DNA of 64,000 nt from Nitrosovibrio sp. Nv6 (GTDB lineage: Bacteria > Pseudomonadota > Gammaproteobacteria > Burkholderiales > Nitrosomonadaceae), in NCBI RefSeq assembly GCF_900110495.1, contig NZ_FODX01000005.1, positions 62,001-126,000 of the forward strand. Direction: 5' to 3'. Within the stretch, counting starts at the first letter, position 1. Each line of letters starts with the position of its first letter. A program made the position numbers and the translations under genes. Shown piece by piece: positions 28,409-37,942 of this stretch. The notes below the pieces were generated by a model. That model worked only from the letters and a program-made list of their open reading frames with translations. It did not search any database and was not told the DNA's origin.

Positions 28409-30052
28409 TTAGCTGCCGCCAACTGACTGCGTTGTTGTTTCGCCAACTTTCTGTTTTTTGACTTTCCTTCCAGCGAGTGGATGACTGGAGAACGGTTCGA
28501 ATCGCTCGAAACCTTTGACAGTTACCGCGCCGCCGGCCTCGACATATTGCTCTTCGAAATGTTCAAGAAATTCCATGAAAGTATGATCGACCAACGTAGC
28601 CTGACCAAAATCAAGAACCACTTCTTTGCCGGGTTTGAATCGGCTAAGCACCTTCTTGAAACCGATCAGATTGGAAAATATGGCCGCGTCCTGAACGTTC
28701 ATATAGTATTGCGTTTCGCTTTCCTTCAACTGATAACGGGCCTTGAAAATGTTACCTAATGAAGCCCCGTTTACGATATGAAAGACAAACTTGACTGCGA
28801 TACCCGCAGCAATACCGACAAGCAGATCAGTGGCAACCGTGGTCCCAATAGTGACCAGGAAGATGGTCAGTTGCTCGCTGCCGATTTTGTAAGTCTTGAA
28901 AAACAAGCCAGGCGAAGCAAGACGATATCCCACAAAGACCAGCATGGCCGCGAGGGCGGTGTTGGGAATCATCTCAATTACCGGAATCAGCAATAGCATC
29001 GAGATGAACAAGCAGAAGCCGTGAAAGAAATTGGCCCAGCGGGTGCGGGCGCCGAAAGTAACGTTCGCAGAGCTACGCGCAACTTCCGATATCATCGGGG
29101 ATCCGCCAACAACAGCCGCAAGAGTATTACCCGCTCCGACGGCAATCAGGTCCTTGTTGAAATTCGACTGACGTCTCCACGGGTCAAGGCCGTCGACAGC
29201 CTTTACAGTAAGGCAGGACTCAAGGCTTCCGACAAGAAGAAACATGATCACGTACTTCCAGAAGACGCCGGTTCCTATCATGGAGAAATCAGCGTTGTAG
29301 CCGATCTCGGACCAGAAATCACCGATTTGCACTAGGATATGGGCGGGCTGCGTCGTCTTGAAATCCAGAACTATCGCTGCGGGAATCGCGATCAGCAGCA
29401 CGACCATGGGTGCCGGAATTTTTTTAACGATCGGATTTTTTATCAGCGGCATGCCAAATAAAACCAGCAGACTGAGAAGCCCGACTATTGCAACGGGCCC
29501 ATTAGGATTCATGATTGACGCAGGGATCTCCGCATACAGCCTCACAGGGCCCATTCCCGCCAGTGTCGCCGGGTCTATTCCCAGCAGGATGTGAGCCTGT
29601 TTGGATATGATGATAAGCCCGATGGCGGCCAGCATTCCATGCACAGCGGATAATGGGAAGAAATCGCTCAGCGAACCCGCCTTCATGAAACCGATGACAA
29701 CCTGAAGGGCACCCGCTACCACCATGACTCCCAGAGCCATTTTCCACCCCTCTGGTCCGCCGCCAACCTGGGCTACGCAGCCTGCTACGATCGTAATCAA
29801 ACCGGCCGCTGGACCCTTGATGGTGAGCTGAGAACCGGCAAAAAACGTAACCACCAAGCCTCCGATCATCGCGGTAAGCACACCCATCGCCGGCGGAAAA
29901 TCACCGGCTTTGGCGATACCAAGACTGAGCGGCAGCGCCAGTAGGAAAACAAAGAACCCGGCCATGAAATCGTACCGGAAGTTCTCTAACATACCGGGCA
30001 GGCCGTCTTTCGGAATTGTCAATTTAGCAGTAGAACTAGTCGTAGAACTCAT
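28409..30052 (-). CDS. SulP-family inorganic anion transporter with STAS domain
   Basis: A 547-residue inner-membrane protein with about a dozen hydrophobic segments (residues 25-410) and a C-terminal STAS domain (about 435-525, ending FERFEPFSSH). The FLLALPLSLGIAKAGDFPPAMG start and the TIKGPAAGLITIVAG stretch are typical of SulP carriers. The family includes sulfate, bicarbonate (BicA) and other anion transporters. Because dabA and dabB lie directly upstream on the same strand and RuBisCO genes are nearby, bicarbonate is an attractive substrate, but specificity cannot be read from sequence. A 617-bp gap separates it from dabB, so it may have its own promoter. It ends at a clear terminator. 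Confidence 0.92.
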   Translation of the reverse strand: MSSTTSSTAKLTIPKDGLPGMLENFRYDFMAGFFVFLLALPLSLGIAKAGDFPPAMGVLTAMIGGLVVTFFAGSQLTIKGPAAGLITIVAGCVAQVGGGPEGWKMALGVMVVAGALQVVIGFMKAGSLSDFFPLSAVHGMLAAIGLIIISKQAHILLGIDPATLAGMGPVRLYAEIPASIMNPNGPVAIVGLLSLLVLFGMPLIKNPIVKKIPAPMVVLLIAIPAAIVLDFKTTQPAHILVQIGDFWSEIGYNADFSMIGTGVFWKYVIMFLLVGSLESCLTVKAVDGLDPWRRQSNFNKDLIAVGAGNTLAAVVGGSPMISEVARSSANVTFGARTRWANFFHGFCLFISMLLLIPVIEMIPNTALAAMLVFVGYRLASPGLFFKTYKIGSEQLTIFLVTIGTTVATDLLVGIAAGIAVKFVFHIVNGASLGNIFKARYQLKESETQYYMNVQDAAIFSNLIGFKKVLSRFKPGKEVVLDFGQATLVDHTFMEFLEHFEEQYVEAGGAVTVKGFERFEPFSSHPLAGRKVKKQKVGETTTQSVGGS

Positions 30053-30669
30053 CAGAGGTTGCTCCCATTCGTTTGGATTTTAATGTCCCAATTAAAAACA
30101 CGGGTTTAATAATATTTTGCACTTGCTTTTCGTGTTTGATACGTTCGGCGCATTCTGCCGGACAGGATTTATCCCGAAGGGTTGAAATACGCCAAACCTG
30201 GTGTTGTTAAGCTCCCAAAAATAAATGTCCCGGCAATGAACCGTCTCCGCAGTAATGCGGCCGCCCGTACAATCCCCATCGCTCTTTGGACATATGTCAG
30301 GTTTTCTACGGTAGGATTCATATTTCTCTCCCTTGCATGGAGCCAAACATTAAAACAAACACTTCCATCATTCGACCCTGCGATTCGCGCGCCCCCTCTT
30401 CCAATCGCACTGGCTATTTAAACTTGAGTACCATGCTCGCTTGACACGTCACTCACTGCTACGCTACTGGGTGGAGCAGGAGTCAGGGAATCTGCCACAA
30501 AGATAACCAGCTTACCTGTTATATCCGGAACAGGACCCCGTTCTCCTCTTTCATCAGTCCGTGCCCCCAGCGAAATTTGCAGGGCCGCGTTCTTTGCGTG
30601 ATCGACATAGATACACGGCACCTACGGGACTGCTGTACCTTAATCCGCTTAACTTAGCCATTGTCCACA
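30053..30669. other. 617-bp gap between the SulP and dabB genes
   Basis: The gap holds one short frame with a good ribosome binding site (30169-30321, listed separately). It also holds a GTG-started frame at 30418-30621 on the minus strand (67 codons) with no recognisable domain and a poor ribosome binding site. The rest is unassigned. A promoter for the SulP gene is expected here but was not resolved. Confidence 0.45.
30169..30321 (-). CDS. Possible 50-residue small protein with hydrophobic segment
   Basis: An ATG at 30321 is preceded by AGGGAG at a suitable six-base distance and opens a 50-codon frame beginning MNPTVENLTYVQRAMG and ending YFNPSG. A hydrophobic run IAGTFIFGSLTTPGLAYF follows three arginines, so it could insert in the membrane. 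I recognise no family with certainty; short membrane proteins of the DUF2892 kind are a weak possibility. It sits between dabB and the SulP gene on the same strand. The ribosome binding site is the main argument for it. Confidence 0.4.
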   Translation of the reverse strand: MNPTVENLTYVQRAMGIVRAAALLRRRFIAGTFIFGSLTTPGLAYFNPSG

Positions 30670-32559
30670 TCATGAATTTTTCAGTGGAACGGCATGATAA
30701 GTTTTGACGTGAGGCCCGAGGTAAATTCGGGAGTAGATTCTTACCAGCGAGAGCCCCACTATGATGAAGCTCAGAGCAAGAATGATCGCAAACACGATCT
30801 GATCTGTGTGAATATGAGTGAAAATCAAATCTATCCCCAGAAATGATGGGGTAATGGGGAAACCCATCAACCCTAAACACGCAAGCAGGAAAATGAAAGC
30901 CTGACCAGAGTATTCGAACACATGACCCTGACCCTGAGGGTCCTTCAGATCCACCCCCTGCTCGAGTGACTTCAGTTGTGCCAGACACGCGTATCCCACA
31001 AGGCCTGAAAGGAGGATGCCACTTATATAAATGACGATCTCCCGCGTCGTCACTTCGTCGTAAAACGAGATGGCGAGCGCGATCCAGAGATGATTCATGA
31101 CGACAAAGTACCAGCTCAACTGGGGACTCATTCTTTCTGAGAAAGACTTCAGCACGACGATCAGTGCGATGAAGGCAAATAGTGTCGGCAGGAATTGCTG
31201 GACTCCGGCCGGTAGAGATTGCTCGTAGAACAGGCAGGCGAGGCCGGCGAGGAAAAATGCGGTAGCGATAACGAAACCGACAGTTCCGGATAGCACCAGG
31301 TTCAGCTTCCTGCCGATCCATTTCACAGGGTCCCAGAAGAAGAAATACATGAACGAATCGAGGTTGAACTCCTTCACGCTCAGCATATAGGCCGCGTACT
31401 CGACTTGCTTGGATGTGGAGTGCTTGTCGATGTATTCCCTTGGAACAAAGTTGTAGAACTGGTCGCGAAGCAGGAAGGTCACAGCCGATGGCGAAACCAG
31501 AAGCTGATACGTCCGCAAGAATGCATTTCCCGCCGAATGGAGCAAGGCAAGATCATAAAACCCTAACGCCACTTCCACGAAAATGATGCCGATCTGCGCC
31601 ACCGAAGAGTAGGCAATCTGCGTCTTGATCGAGGACTGTACGCGTGAAATAAGGGTCGCGACTACGGCGGTGGCCACACCAAGAAGAATCACAAGCGCTA
31701 CCACAACAGGCTGGTTCTCCCAGAATGGGAACGTTCTCAAGAGCAGAAAGACCCCTAAGTGAACCGAAAGCGAGCCATAGAAGATCGCACTTGATGGAGT
31801 TGGTCCTTCCATTGCCCTGGGCACCCAGGAAGAGAACGGGAGTTGACCCGATTTCACCGCGGCGGCCAGTAGAAGCATCAACCCAATCAGAATCCCCAGC
31901 GTCGAGTCGCTCTCTAGAGTCTGAGCAACCAACTCCGGTTGCATCAGCTTCGAGAACGTGATGTTCTCATGCCATAGATGATGGCTCATCCAGATGACCA
32001 GGATCAGACCCATATCTGCGACGCGGAACACCGTGAATACCTTGAGCGCATTTTTTACCGGCAGGAAACGCTCCCTGTAGAACCCGATCAGGAGGAAGGA
32101 CGTGATTCCCAGAATTTCCCAACCGATGAAGAGCGTCTCGAAATTACCTGAGAAAATAATGGTGTTGTAGCCGATGTAAAAGAACAGGATGGTGTTGAAA
32201 AACCGCTTATAGCCCCTTTCGCGATGAAGGTACCACCTGGAGTAGACGGTAACCAGAAAGCAGAGGAAGGAACCGACGAACAGGTAAACCGCGGTGATTT
32301 TATCGAAATAGAATGAAATGAAAAACTTGTAACTTTCCGTGTCATACAGGATGAGCTCAATTGTCTGGAACGTCGGGTGGCCGTCGATCAGCCAGAGGAC
32401 CAGGAATACCCAGGCCAAAACCATGTGCGAACCGACAGTGAAGTAGGCTATCCACGAAATGGCATCCTCATTCCTTTTCGGCATGAGCATGGTGAGCGTA
32501 AACCCGATCAACGGGATGAATATGAATAGCCCAAGCAGTGAGGTTAGCAGCGTCGTCAT
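30670..32559 (-). CDS. DabB, NADH dehydrogenase ND5-like membrane subunit of the inorganic-carbon transporter
   Basis: A 629-residue inner-membrane protein of the proton-antiporter (NuoL/ND5) superfamily with many hydrophobic segments. The central motif AAAVKSGQLPFSSWVPRAMEGPTPSSAIFYGSL is the conserved ion-translocation region with its lysine. DabB partners DabA in energy-coupled CO2/bicarbonate accumulation; the family role is known from chemolithoautotrophs such as Halothiobacillus. Its ATG overlaps the dabA stop by 4 bp, so translation is coupled. It is not part of a respiratory complex I operon here, since no other nuo genes are present, which supports the Dab assignment. The gene order, dabA before dabB, is the reverse of the Halothiobacillus operon as I recall it. 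Confidence 0.93.
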   Translation of the reverse strand: MTTLLTSLLGLFIFIPLIGFTLTMLMPKRNEDAISWIAYFTVGSHMVLAWVFLVLWLIDGHPTFQTIELILYDTESYKFFISFYFDKITAVYLFVGSFLCFLVTVYSRWYLHRERGYKRFFNTILFFYIGYNTIIFSGNFETLFIGWEILGITSFLLIGFYRERFLPVKNALKVFTVFRVADMGLILVIWMSHHLWHENITFSKLMQPELVAQTLESDSTLGILIGLMLLLAAAVKSGQLPFSSWVPRAMEGPTPSSAIFYGSLSVHLGVFLLLRTFPFWENQPVVVALVILLGVATAVVATLISRVQSSIKTQIAYSSVAQIGIIFVEVALGFYDLALLHSAGNAFLRTYQLLVSPSAVTFLLRDQFYNFVPREYIDKHSTSKQVEYAAYMLSVKEFNLDSFMYFFFWDPVKWIGRKLNLVLSGTVGFVIATAFFLAGLACLFYEQSLPAGVQQFLPTLFAFIALIVVLKSFSERMSPQLSWYFVVMNHLWIALAISFYDEVTTREIVIYISGILLSGLVGYACLAQLKSLEQGVDLKDPQGQGHVFEYSGQAFIFLLACLGLMGFPITPSFLGIDLIFTHIHTDQIVFAIILALSFIIVGLSLVRIYSRIYLGPHVKTYHAVPLKNS

Positions 32560-35306
32560 TTTTTTGCCTTCTCCTTCTTCTCGATAAAGTAGACAGGTAA
32601 ATTCTCTTGAACCGCATCCAGGGTTTCGATCGATTCCGCTTTCTTAGCCCGTTCCATCAACGCGTTCAGATCCGATACGGTTTCCAGATCTTTCAACAGG
32701 GGCTTGTAAATCTTCGAGAAATCACCGTCCTTGTATAGCCAAAGCTCACCTGTGTCCGGATGCAGCGCCACGCAATGCACCCAGTTGTTCTCGTAGAAGG
32801 AATAATTCGCCGCAGCGGCCTTGAGTACCTTCAACGCGACTTCCGGGTAGTGCTCGATGATAACAAGGAGACGTACGGGATCGTGCACTTCGATCATCTG
32901 GCTGGGGAGGCCTGTCCTCAAATCGCCATCCGCGCCGTTGGCCACGCCGATCAGGCCCATCACATTGTGCGGCAGCTTGGTACCAGCGCCCATTTTGTGA
33001 TTGTCGGTACGGGAGAAAAAGTATTCGAGGTCAATCCCGCCCATAACCGGTGCAATCGGCCCCATGGATACTGCCAGAAACTTGCCGTCGGGATCGGTCC
33101 GGTAGTCATAGCTGCTCGTGGACGCTCGCCGGTCCAGGAAGAGGTTTTCCGAAATACTCCGCCTGCCGATAATGCTGACCGCGTTCGTCGCATGATTGAG
33201 CTCCGGCCGGGGTTCGAACAGGGAAACCGCTCTCCTGCGGATTTCCTCATGAATCTCCTTCGGGCTCATTTTGGTATCGATGGACACCAGCCTTCTGGAC
33301 CGCTCCTTCGCGTGGAGATCGAGCGCTTCGTCGATGACAAGCGAATTTCTCCTGTGTCTGGCGGCGTTTTCCTCGGAGAGAATATCTTCATCGAAGAAGG
33401 CGACTTCGTCACGCGTGGTGTCGTGCAGACCCGGGAGGAACTGGGTTTCGGGTGGGATAACGACGCCCCGCTCCTTGAGCGCTTCCCTTACCTTGGGATG
33501 GTTGGCCATGTAACAGAACGTCCTGGCATTCACCGATCCGGGCCGGCCACCGCAGGCGCCACAGTCATAGGCGGTATAATGAGGGTTGTTTACGCTGGAT
33601 GCGCCGTGGCCGATCATGTAAACGATGGGAGCGAAGGTTTTATCTACCCCGTTTAACCCCGTACTGGTCAGGACACCCTGGACGCGCTGGACCATCTCAT
33701 CGATAGTGTAGCCAATCTGCAATCCGTTTTCCTTGTCGTTCGGGTCCTTGTTTTCGATGGTGAGACTCGCGTTCCTGTCCACGTGTAGATAAGAGGAGGC
33801 CATGGCCGGCATCGCGCCGGGCTTGAATACATTCAAGGCCAGTCTCAGGGCCGACACAAACCCGATGGTTTGGGAGATAAACCAGCCCTGGAAAAGCAAA
33901 TGCGTGAGCTTGGAAAAATGCACTTCCTTCTTCATTTTCTGCTTGCTACCGATTTCCTTGACGAGAAACTTGGGGAAGACCGGCGCGGGACAGCATTTCG
34001 TGTAGAACTTGCCGTTCTCGGGCTGATAATACAGCTCGACGTTAAAAAATCCGGCGGTGGTAAACGTTTCGCAATCCGGATCAACTTGTTCGAGGTACCG
34101 GCGGAACGATGTTAACCGGTCATCGATGCAGAAGAACGTCTGGAAACTTCTGTTTTCGATCTTTCTTTCCCAGGTCTTGTCCTGCAAAGCTATTCCAGCC
34201 AACACCTGGTCGTAGTACGTCCACTCAAAAGCATCGTGCCAAAGGGAAAGAACAGTATCGACCTCAGCCTCGGGCACATCGTCGAACAACGGTTGAGGCC
34301 GCTCTTCCAGAATGCGGGCAATGGGTTGCCAGCTTTCGCCGAAATAGGAATCGAGCGCGTCGATCTCAAGCAAAAGCTCGAAGATAATCAGGTCGTGAAC
34401 CGTGATATTCTTCGGGTTCAGGAGAGAGGCGGGCTGGGCCTCGACTGTAGACACCATGCCCGACCAGCCTGGGTGCGCAAACTGCTGGTCAAACAGATAC
34501 TGCGTATAGAGGGTTTCATCTCCCACCAGGAGCTTGAGCAGATCCTCCATCTTGTGGTTTCCAGACACCAAAAGCTTTTTAGCTCTCTTCGTCTTGAAGA
34601 AGCTGGTAAAGCTCTTTTCCTCCATTTCCTTTATGGCGGCGAGAAAACCCTTGTGTCCGATTGGAAAGCCCCATATTGAGATCCCCTGATCCAGAAAGCT
34701 GCACAGGATTCTGAACAAAAGCGGGTGAACCATCAGATCTAGATCAATAGGATAATGGCGCTTCCAGTTCGCCCTCAGTTTACCTATTCGGGGGGAAACG
34801 GAATCGTCATATTCCTTGTTAAAAACTTTATCCATCCACTCGTCAAGGTGCTCGGAACCTTTCCTTTCCGAGATGACGCGCTCAAGAATATCCTTGCGGA
34901 TGCGACCGGCTTCGTACAGGTCTCTGTATTCTCTGAGTTGAAGTGAGGGAAAATATCCGAATATTTTTTTTGCGCGTCGCGCGCCGTCGTAAAACTTGTC
35001 GTTCTGGAATGCGTGTAATGTATTATGATGAATAAAGTCTTTCAGCGGAGCCTGGCAGGGCAAATAGTGCTGCAGGTCATGAATCGCTTCCGCTTCATTG
35101 AAAGAAGAAGTTGGAGCCTCTGCCTGGGTTTCGGCCAGTTCTACGTGAACCGCACTGATGTCCGCTCGCTTGTCTAGACTAACCGGTGCGCTGACTGCAG
35201 CTGCGGCGGCACCGGAAGCCACGAACTGTTTTGGAGAATCCGTCACCAACTCGATTCTCTTTCCCTCTTTTTGCATATTTCCACCTTTATCTATCGCTGC
35301 TGGCAT
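32556..35306 (-). CDS. DabA, zinc-binding subunit of the inorganic-carbon transporter (DUF2309/UPF0753)
   Basis: A 916-residue cytoplasmic or membrane-associated protein that works with DabB, probably as a vectorial carbonic anhydrase-like unit. The predicted zinc ligands are present: Cys393 and Asp395 in FFCIDDR, His567 in YMIGHGASS and Cys582 in AYDCGACGGRPGS. The spacings (two between C and D, fifteen between H and C) match those described for Halothiobacillus DabA. Two starts are possible: 35306 with AGGAG upstream, and 35276 (MQKEGKRIEL) with AGGTGG upstream. The N-terminal 70 residues are alanine-rich and poorly conserved. A long leader region without genes precedes it. Confidence 0.95.
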   Translation of the reverse strand: MPAAIDKGGNMQKEGKRIELVTDSPKQFVASGAAAAAVSAPVSLDKRADISAVHVELAETQAEAPTSSFNEAEAIHDLQHYLPCQAPLKDFIHHNTLHAFQNDKFYDGARRAKKIFGYFPSLQLREYRDLYEAGRIRKDILERVISERKGSEHLDEWMDKVFNKEYDDSVSPRIGKLRANWKRHYPIDLDLMVHPLLFRILCSFLDQGISIWGFPIGHKGFLAAIKEMEEKSFTSFFKTKRAKKLLVSGNHKMEDLLKLLVGDETLYTQYLFDQQFAHPGWSGMVSTVEAQPASLLNPKNITVHDLIIFELLLEIDALDSYFGESWQPIARILEERPQPLFDDVPEAEVDTVLSLWHDAFEWTYYDQVLAGIALQDKTWERKIENRSFQTFFCIDDRLTSFRRYLEQVDPDCETFTTAGFFNVELYYQPENGKFYTKCCPAPVFPKFLVKEIGSKQKMKKEVHFSKLTHLLFQGWFISQTIGFVSALRLALNVFKPGAMPAMASSYLHVDRNASLTIENKDPNDKENGLQIGYTIDEMVQRVQGVLTSTGLNGVDKTFAPIVYMIGHGASSVNNPHYTAYDCGACGGRPGSVNARTFCYMANHPKVREALKERGVVIPPETQFLPGLHDTTRDEVAFFDEDILSEENAARHRRNSLVIDEALDLHAKERSRRLVSIDTKMSPKEIHEEIRRRAVSLFEPRPELNHATNAVSIIGRRSISENLFLDRRASTSSYDYRTDPDGKFLAVSMGPIAPVMGGIDLEYFFSRTDNHKMGAGTKLPHNVMGLIGVANGADGDLRTGLPSQMIEVHDPVRLLVIIEHYPEVALKVLKAAAANYSFYENNWVHCVALHPDTGELWLYKDGDFSKIYKPLLKDLETVSDLNALMERAKKAESIETLDAVQENLPVYFIEKKEKAKK

Positions 35307-35897
35307 AATTTTGGCTCCTCTTCTTTATGACGCCTTCTAGGCTATCTATCAATGGTTTCTCCCCTCTAAGAGGGGATCCAAGACCTTCGGAACATGAAAC
35401 ACAACATATCGCCTCTTCTGAACACCGGTTCAAACCCGGCTCCCGGTCATACCGTCTTCCAGTCGTACATACTCCGCTTCGGTCTGCTACTACGCTCCCC
35501 AACAATTCGGTTACTGACTGCCTGAGTACATTACCTAACTGCAAGATGAGCTGTAATCTGATCAAAACAAAAGCAATTCATTCGACCTAAAAGACAGAGG
35601 AATTTACTCAGGTATTAAAATTAGCACAGCTTATGTGAAGAATTCGTGAAGACCGTAATATTGCAATCAGGACACTTGAACGGCCGTTCCCATAGGTAAC
35701 CCGCGAAGGACGGCAGGACTGGAGCAAGACGGAGTTATTGGCGCGTTGCAGGATATAGAATGAAAACAAGGCAGAGACAGCGTGCAGTTGCCGACCGCGG
35801 AGGTGCTCGTTCCGCAAAAGCCGCCCTCGCGCCTTCCGCCAAAATTGGGAGATTTATTCAGAGGCTCGCCGGAAAAACGCGCGGAAAACGGGAATGA
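35307..35897. other. About 590 bp upstream of dabA without a supportable gene
   Basis: Open frames on both strands here lack homology and ribosome binding sites. A short perfect hairpin, CCCCTC-TAA-GAGGGG at 35361-35375, lies in the presumed dabA leader. A tRNA T-arm-like string at 35424-35440 was examined and rejected. The dabA promoter must lie in this stretch or upstream of it, but I could not assign a -10/-35 pair. Confidence 0.5.
35361..35375 (-). promoter_or_regulatory. Short hairpin in the dabA upstream region
   Basis: CCCCTC and GAGGGG form a perfect 6-bp stem around TAA, 55-69 bp upstream of the longer dabA start. It may be a regulator site or a leader RNA hairpin. No T-run adjoins it, so termination is unlikely. 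Function is unknown. Confidence 0.3.
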
Positions 35898-37193
35898 TCA
35901 GGGAAAAACGATATGAAAGGTTGCGCCGCAACCCGGCGTGCTTTCAACTTCGATGCGCCAGCCATAGTGGTCGCAGATGCGCTTTACTATTGCAAGCCCT
36001 ATCCCGAGACCCTCACCTTGAGTTGATCCGCGGAAGAAGCGCTCGTAAAGAAGAGGCAGGTAGGTAGGCTCGATGCCAATGCCCGAATCGGAAATCGACA
36101 GCCGGTTGCCGCTGAAATTCACCCGTATGAAGCCGCTGTTTGTATATTGCACGGCATTGCGAAGCAAATTCACCAGCGCGGTATGAAGGGCTTGCCGGTT
36201 CAAGGTGAGGACAGCCTTCGGCTCAACTGCAACTTCAAAGGTGAGATGCTTCCGATAGATTTCGCCGCATACGGGTTCTGCCGCATCGTAAACGCATTCT
36301 GCGAGCGCAACAGGCTCCATAATGCCCAGAGCCTGCTCGCGCGCGAGAAACAGCAAAGCCTGCAATTGCTCGCCCATGCGAGTCGCCGCGGCCTCGATCA
36401 TGCCAATGCGCGCGCGCGCTCGTTCGGAGAGGTTTGCCTCTGTGACAAGCAGTTCGCAACTCGTCAGGACAGTGGTGATGGGGGTGCGCAGCTCATGACT
36501 TATGTTGGCGGTAAACTCCTGCTCGCGTCGGAGCATACGTGTGATGCGGTTCTGATAGTCGTCAAGCGCGCGGGCAAGCTGTGCCACTTCCTCATCCTGG
36601 CCTGGCTGGGTAAGGGTTGGCCCCTGCGCATCGCCAGGCGCAAGATGCCTTACCTGCTCGGCGAGGTCAGTGACTTGTTTGACGAGCACGCCTGCCAGCA
36701 GATACCCCACTACGAGCGCAACGCCCACTACCGATATGAGGGATAAAACGATGAGCAGCCTCAGCTCCCGCTGCCGCTGCTCGTGAAGCCCGACTTCATA
36801 CGCGACGAGAAACTTGACCCCGTCGACATGATGTACCGCAACGCGAACCTCCTCAGGGCCGCGGAACACCTTGTGGCGCCTATAATTGAGCCCCTGCAGG
36901 TGGGAAGGGAGCCGGGATTCTTCCGCGGGCTCATGGATGATGTACTTCTCAAGATTGGACCCCTCTTGAGGGACGAAATCGGTGCTCTCGCGATAGCGCT
37001 GGAGCAGATGGTCCATCTCGGTTTCAATGATCTGCTCAATGTGCGCTTCCTCGATATCGTCGGAAGCGATATAAAGACTGACCCCCAGGGTGCCGACAAC
37101 TACTATGCAGAATATTGCAAACGCCAGCGCAACGCGAAGGCGTAAACCACGCTTAAGTCCGGGCACGGGTGGCCAAGCGATAGCCGAGACCAT
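35898..37193 (-). CDS. Membrane sensor histidine kinase (HisKA/HATPase_c)
   Basis: A roughly 430-residue sensor kinase with an N-terminal transmembrane helix (RVALAFAIFCIVVVGTLGVS), a periplasmic sensor region of about 120 residues, a second helix (LLIVLSLISVVGVALVVGYL) and a HAMP-like linker. The phospho-acceptor histidine is in NISHELRTPITT. The ATP-binding domain shows NLLRNAVQYT, SDSGIGIE, LYERFFRG and GEGLGIGLAIVKRI. The gene overlaps the end of the upstream regulator gene; the ATG at 37193 is used here, while a GTG at 37166 would give a shorter overlap. The signal is unknown. It lies just upstream of the dabA leader on the same strand, but a functional tie is only a possibility. Confidence 0.9.
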   Translation of the reverse strand: MVSAIAWPPVPGLKRGLRLRVALAFAIFCIVVVGTLGVSLYIASDDIEEAHIEQIIETEMDHLLQRYRESTDFVPQEGSNLEKYIIHEPAEESRLPSHLQGLNYRRHKVFRGPEEVRVAVHHVDGVKFLVAYEVGLHEQRQRELRLLIVLSLISVVGVALVVGYLLAGVLVKQVTDLAEQVRHLAPGDAQGPTLTQPGQDEEVAQLARALDDYQNRITRMLRREQEFTANISHELRTPITTVLTSCELLVTEANLSERARARIGMIEAAATRMGEQLQALLFLAREQALGIMEPVALAECVYDAAEPVCGEIYRKHLTFEVAVEPKAVLTLNRQALHTALVNLLRNAVQYTNSGFIRVNFSGNRLSISDSGIGIEPTYLPLLYERFFRGSTQGEGLGIGLAIVKRICDHYGWRIEVESTPGCGATFHIVFP

Positions 37194-37851
37194 GAACCGT
37201 TTCGATGGGATCATAGCCACCAGCCCGGGTCAGCGCCCGCCGCAGTTCGTGCATATGACTTCGCAGCGTATCGCTGGTTTCCTGAACATCTCCCCATACT
37301 TCCGTTTCAAGTTCTTTCCGGCTGAAAACCCGTCCGGGCTCGCCCATCATTACTGCAAGCAGTCCGATGCACTTGGGTGGCAATTTGACGCTGGCGCCAG
37401 CGAAGCGAATCGACAGTGTTTTTGGATCGAATGAAAGATCGTCGGTTTCCAGCGTGCGGCTGGTAACCTTGCCTTTTCTGCGTTTGTGCATGGCAACCAG
37501 ACGTGCTTCAACTTCTTTCAGTGCGAATGGCTTGACCAGATAATCGTCAGCTCCGCAGTCAAAGCCTTTCAGCTTGTCCTCCAGCGTATCGCGCGCGGTC
37601 AGCATCAGCACTGGCGTATCGAGATTGGCTTCCTGACGAAGCTTTCGGCACAGCGTAATGCCATCCGCACCAGGCAGCCCGATGTCAAGCAGAATGCCGT
37701 CGAATTTCTGAGTAACCGCAAGATGAAGACCGGTGATGCCGTCCGCCGCTGCGTCGACTCCGTGGCCCCGGGCTTCCAGGAAATCGTAAAGGTTACTGGC
37801 TATCGCCGGATCGTCTTCGATAATTAGTATATGCACGAGAAGATGCCCCAC
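37153..37851 (-). CDS. Two-component response regulator, OmpR/PhoB family
   Basis: A 232-residue transcription regulator paired with the overlapping sensor kinase. The receiver domain has IIEDDPAIA (acidic pair), the phospho-acceptor aspartate in GILLDIGLPGADG, LMLTARD and the lysine in DDYLVKPF. The winged-helix DNA-binding domain is C-terminal, with VFSRKELETEVWGD, HMHELRRAL and ETVHGLGYRL. The start is a GTG at 37851; a second GTG at 37836 (VHILIIEDD) is equally plausible. Its gene overlaps the kinase gene, so both are made from one transcript. Targets cannot be inferred. Confidence 0.92.
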   Translation of the reverse strand: MGHLLVHILIIEDDPAIASNLYDFLEARGHGVDAAADGITGLHLAVTQKFDGILLDIGLPGADGITLCRKLRQEANLDTPVLMLTARDTLEDKLKGFDCGADDYLVKPFALKEVEARLVAMHKRRKGKVTSRTLETDDLSFDPKTLSIRFAGASVKLPPKCIGLLAVMMGEPGRVFSRKELETEVWGDVQETSDTLRSHMHELRRALTRAGGYDPIETVHGLGYRLATRART

Positions 37852-37942
37852 AAAAAGAATTTGCGCAAAACACTACGCGCACTGCGAAAAATCTATGATT
37901 GGAACAATTACCCATTCCTATACGCCTGGTTGCCCAATTCTT

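Noticed and set aside
30418..30621. 67-codon frame between the SulP and dabB genes
   Set aside because: GTG start without a convincing ribosome binding site, no recognisable domain; kept only as part of the gap description.
35424..35440. tRNA T-arm-like string, CCGG-TTCAAAC-CCGG
   Set aside because: Only four stem pairs form and no matching acceptor stem or anticodon arm lies about 60 bases upstream, so it is not a tRNA gene.
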